A DNA stretch of 64,000 nucleotides from contig JAINDK010000018.1 in the NCBI GenBank assembly GCA_019931185.1, positions 1 to 64,000 on the forward strand, written 5' to 3'. Below the pieces are notes generated by a model, which was not told where the DNA came from, ran no database searches, and saw only the letters and a program-made list of their open reading frames with translations. Position 1 is the first letter of the stretch. Every line of letters starts with the position of its first letter. Shown here one piece after another: positions 61,722 through 64,000 of the stretch. The position numbers and the translations under genes are program-made. This stretch comes from Bryobacter sp. CoA8 C33 (lineage in GTDB: Bacteria > Acidobacteriota > Terriglobia > Bryobacterales > Bryobacteraceae).

Positions 61722-63299
61722 TCAGTCCCGCTCCTTCACCTCGATTGCCTGATTCGCTTTCACCCCGCGCACCAACTGTTTCTTTCCCCCCGGCCAATGG
61801 ACCTCCACATCCACCTCAGCCTTCTGGCCCAAGCCGAAATGCAGCGGTCCCATTACGCTCGAGGCATAACTCGCCGTACTCGTCATCGTCTGCAATTGTC
61901 CGGCCACGCGCACCTCCGCGCCGATGGCGTCGCGATTGGCCCCCGCCCCTCGCAACCTGATGTCCAGCCAATGGCCTGACCCCTCGCTCACATTCCGCCA
62001 GATCTCCACCGCCTCGCCCAGGGCCGTCACCACCGCGTCCACGCGCCCATCCCCGTCGAGGTCGGCAAACGCCGCACCCCGATGTGCCTTCACCGCCTTG
62101 TCGAGCCCTGCCGCCGCCATCGCGAACTTTCCATCGCCCTGATTGCGAAACACCGCATTTGCCTGCTTGTAGCGCACGGCCTCAAACTGCTCCACCAGAT
62201 CATTCACATGCGAGTTTGCGGTAAACAGATCTTTCCAGCCGTCGTTATCGAGGTCTACCAGACCAACTCCCCACCCGGCATAGGCATTGGTCAGCCGCCC
62301 CAGTTGCGACCGGCCCGTATGGTCGGCAAACGCCCCCTGCCCCTGATTGCGAAATAGCGGAAAGGTCTCACCGTTCAACGCCGTCAGAACAATATCGGGC
62401 CGTCCGTCATTGTCATAATCGCGGAACTCCGTTCCCATGCTCGCAATCGGCTTGCCGCTATCCACCAGCGCCACGCCCGCCAGCAGCGCGGTCTCCTCGA
62501 ACTTTCCGTTGCCGAGGTTACGGAATAGAAAATTCGGCATCCCGTCATTTGTCACGAACACATCCATTCGCCCGTCGGCATCGTAGTCGGCAAAGCCGAT
62601 CGACATACCGCGACCGCGGTGGCGGCCGACGCCAGAACTCTCCGTTACCTCTTCAAAGCGTCCTGCCCCCAGGTTGCGGTACAACTGATTGGGCCGCGGT
62701 TCAAAGTAACGGGGATGGCAGTACACCCGCAGCTTTCGCCCCGCATCTCCGCAAAAGCGCGGCTGCGCAAGATCGATTTTCCCGTAGTTCGTAATCCATA
62801 AATCGAGCCGGCCGTCCTGGTCGTAATCAAACCAGCCCGCCGCCACCGCCCATTCGTCCATACGGATTCCGCTGTCCGCTGTCACGTCGGTAAACTTTCC
62901 ATTCCCCAGATTGCGGTAGAGCGTAATCCGCTTGAGCCCCGCCACTACAAGATCCATCTGCCCGTCCCCATCAAAATCTCCTGCCGCTGCTCCCATCGCG
63001 TAGCCCTCACCCGCAAGACCCGCCTCGGCCGTCACATCATGGAAACGCCAGCCACCATCGTTGCGGTACAAACGATTGGCGTGTTTCGTCTCCTTGCGCA
63101 AGGAGGGCAGGGAAGCGCCGTTGGCAAAGAACAGATCGGGCCGGCCGTCGTTGTTGTAGTCGAAAATCGCCAAGCCACCCGGCATCGTCTCCACCATGTG
63201 CTTATCCGGAGTGGGGGAATTCTCAAGTACAAAGTCAATCCCCGTCCCGGCGGGCTCAAAGCGAATCTGGGCTAGTAGCAAAAGCGTGAACAACATCAT
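61722..63299 (-). CDS. CRTAC1-like secreted FG-GAP/VCBS repeat protein with ASPIC/UnbV domain
   Basis: The 525-residue protein has a short signal peptide (MMLFTLLLLAQ) and a beta-propeller of calcium-binding FG-GAP repeats (DYNNDGRPDLFF, DFDGDGQMDLVV, DYDQDGRLDLWI, DYDADGRMDVFV, DLDNDGWKDLFT, DLDGDGRVDAVV). An ASPIC/UnbV domain lies at the C-terminus (about 445-525, IGAEVRVAGQLQTM, VHWPGGKKQLVRGV). It is probably an adhesion or carbohydrate-binding protein outside the cell. Its ATG overlaps the TPR gene's stop by 4 bases. Confidence 0.92.
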   Translation of the reverse strand: MMLFTLLLLAQIRFEPAGTGIDFVLENSPTPDKHMVETMPGGLAIFDYNNDGRPDLFFANGASLPSLRKETKHANRLYRNDGGWRFHDVTAEAGLAGEGYAMGAAAGDFDGDGQMDLVVAGLKRITLYRNLGNGKFTDVTADSGIRMDEWAVAAGWFDYDQDGRLDLWITNYGKIDLAQPRFCGDAGRKLRVYCHPRYFEPRPNQLYRNLGAGRFEEVTESSGVGRHRGRGMSIGFADYDADGRMDVFVTNDGMPNFLFRNLGNGKFEETALLAGVALVDSGKPIASMGTEFRDYDNDGRPDIVLTALNGETFPLFRNQGQGAFADHTGRSQLGRLTNAYAGWGVGLVDLDNDGWKDLFTANSHVNDLVEQFEAVRYKQANAVFRNQGDGKFAMAAAGLDKAVKAHRGAAFADLDGDGRVDAVVTALGEAVEIWRNVSEGSGHWLDIRLRGAGANRDAIGAEVRVAGQLQTMTSTASYASSVMGPLHFGLGQKAEVDVEVHWPGGKKQLVRGVKANQAIEVKERD

Positions 63300-64000
63300 T
63301 TCGGGGCCGTGATTTGCAGTTCTTCTTCGACGACACGGTCCTGCTGCCGGATGCGGGCCTGGATCCGCTGGTATTGATCGAGGGCGGCCCGTGCCTGGTC
63401 CGGCTTACCGGCCGCCTGCCAGGCGCGCGCCAACTGGAAGTGCAAGCTGCCATCGGTATCGAGCGGCAAGGCAGCGGTGACATGCGGCAAAGCCAGATCT
63501 GCCTTGCCTTCGAGCAGATAAGCCCGGGCGAGCGAGGCACGGGCCGGCAGATTGCCGCCGTCGGCCTTGACGGATTTTTCGAGATAAGGGCGGGCCTGTT
63601 CCGGCAGTTGCTGTCCCAGGTAAATTTCTCCGACCAGATGCAAAAGGTCGGAAGCACCCGGGGCGGCCTGGAGCAAACGCAGCGCCAACTCGAGCGACCG
63701 CGCATAGTCCTTTTGCGCCACCAGCGCCCCGGCCAGTTCGCGTTCCAGATCGCCATCGCGCGGGGCCAGCCGCAGGGCTTGCTCCCAGGCCTTTGCTGCT
63801 TCGGCATGCCGGCCGCGTTCGCGATGCTCCTCGGCCACGTAGCGATAGAGTTCGACCGACTCCGGCAGCAGCCGCAAGCGACCAAAGGCCTCCGCGGCCA
63901 GAGCGCGGTAGCTCATCGTCCGCCAGTAGAGTGTGTTTGCGGTCTGCCCGGTGCGGCTCAACTGCAGGGCTGCCCGATAGCGTTTGGCGATGAATTCACA
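63296..64000 (-). CDS. TPR-repeat protein, N-terminus off window
   Basis: The minus-strand frame is open to the right edge of the window, giving 234 residues of the C-terminal part. At least five tetratricopeptide repeats are seen (AAKAWEQALRLAPRDGDLERELAGALVAQ, ARSLELALRLLQAAPGASDLLHLVGEIYLGQ, ARPYLEKSVKADGGNLPARASLARAYLLEG, and others). Genes of this kind often precede CRTAC1-like genes in Acidobacteriota; a scaffold role in the same process is inferred. A Met at 63961 is not taken as the start, because the frame with repeat-like sequence runs further up. Confidence 0.85.
   Translation of the reverse strand, partial: CEFIAKRYRAALQLSRTGQTANTLYWRTMSYRALAAEAFGRLRLLPESVELYRYVAEEHRERGRHAEAAKAWEQALRLAPRDGDLERELAGALVAQKDYARSLELALRLLQAAPGASDLLHLVGEIYLGQQLPEQARPYLEKSVKADGGNLPARASLARAYLLEGKADLALPHVTAALPLDTDGSLHFQLARAWQAAGKPDQARAALDQYQRIQARIRQQDRVVEEELQITAPK

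Overview
The window looks like a chromosome segment of an Acidobacteriota bacterium of the Solibacter/Bryobacter type. This is inferred from gene content: two outer-membrane receptors of about 1,230 residues with an N-terminal carboxypeptidase-regulatory-like plug extension, a DUF1549/DUF1553 cytochrome plus DUF1501 pair, a CRTAC1-type FG-GAP protein, and high GC. No phage, insertion sequence or CRISPR array was seen. Layout, left to right: a truncated secreted subtilase (1-921, minus). A sugar-type ABC importer pair without a binding-protein gene (1320-3727, minus). SRPBCC, DinB and a putative beta-barrel gene (3764-5468, plus). A TonB-dependent receptor (5530-9234, minus). selD-pyrF (9372-11077, minus), where selD is a selenocysteine gene with an in-frame TGA and a SECIS-type hairpin. 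A second subtilase, then recX. A nine-gene plus-strand run (14453-23753): YtxH and DUF948-like envelope proteins, a PHP phosphatase, a HEAT/VWA-like protein, an M1 peptidase, a glycosyltransferase, a coiled-coil membrane protein, nadA and moaA. A frameshifted hydrolase faces a GntR regulator, then groES-groL under a CIRCE operator. A tight five-gene cassette follows (27486-32769): serine beta-lactamase-like hydrolase, DJ-1/PfpI protein, ABC ATPase, an ABC-2 permease fused to an amidohydrolase, and a methyltransferase. Then a rhomboid protease, class II aldolase, membrane protein, Gfo/Idh oxidoreductase, tRNA-Ser(UGA), a beta-propeller and a zinc alcohol dehydrogenase. The operon at 38568-45143 encodes the guanidine route (two DUF1989 carboxyguanidine deiminase subunits, a biotin carboxylase of the urea/guanidine type, allophanate hydrolase). 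After DUF4126, YkgJ, acyltransferase and propeller genes comes a secreted cytochrome/DUF1501/TonB-receptor set (48465-56858). The right end is a minus-strand operon: TPR protein, CRTAC1-like protein, phosphoglucomutase, TIM-barrel isomerase, small membrane protein and a GH42-like glycosidase. Expression signals are unusual. pyrF and pgm appear to lack ATG/GTG/TTG at the needed position and probably start with CTG and ATC. Several genes sit directly after a -10 box, suggesting leaderless mRNA. Two divergent gene pairs appear to share symmetric promoter elements. Five convergent gene pairs share a 4-bp overlap of their stop codons. The plus strand is strongly G-rich from about 1 to 48 kb and C-rich after about 57 kb whatever the gene orientation, so a skew switch lies in the window. 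The most novel-looking items are the ABC-2 permease/amidohydrolase fusion and its cassette, the recoded selD, and the non-canonical starts.
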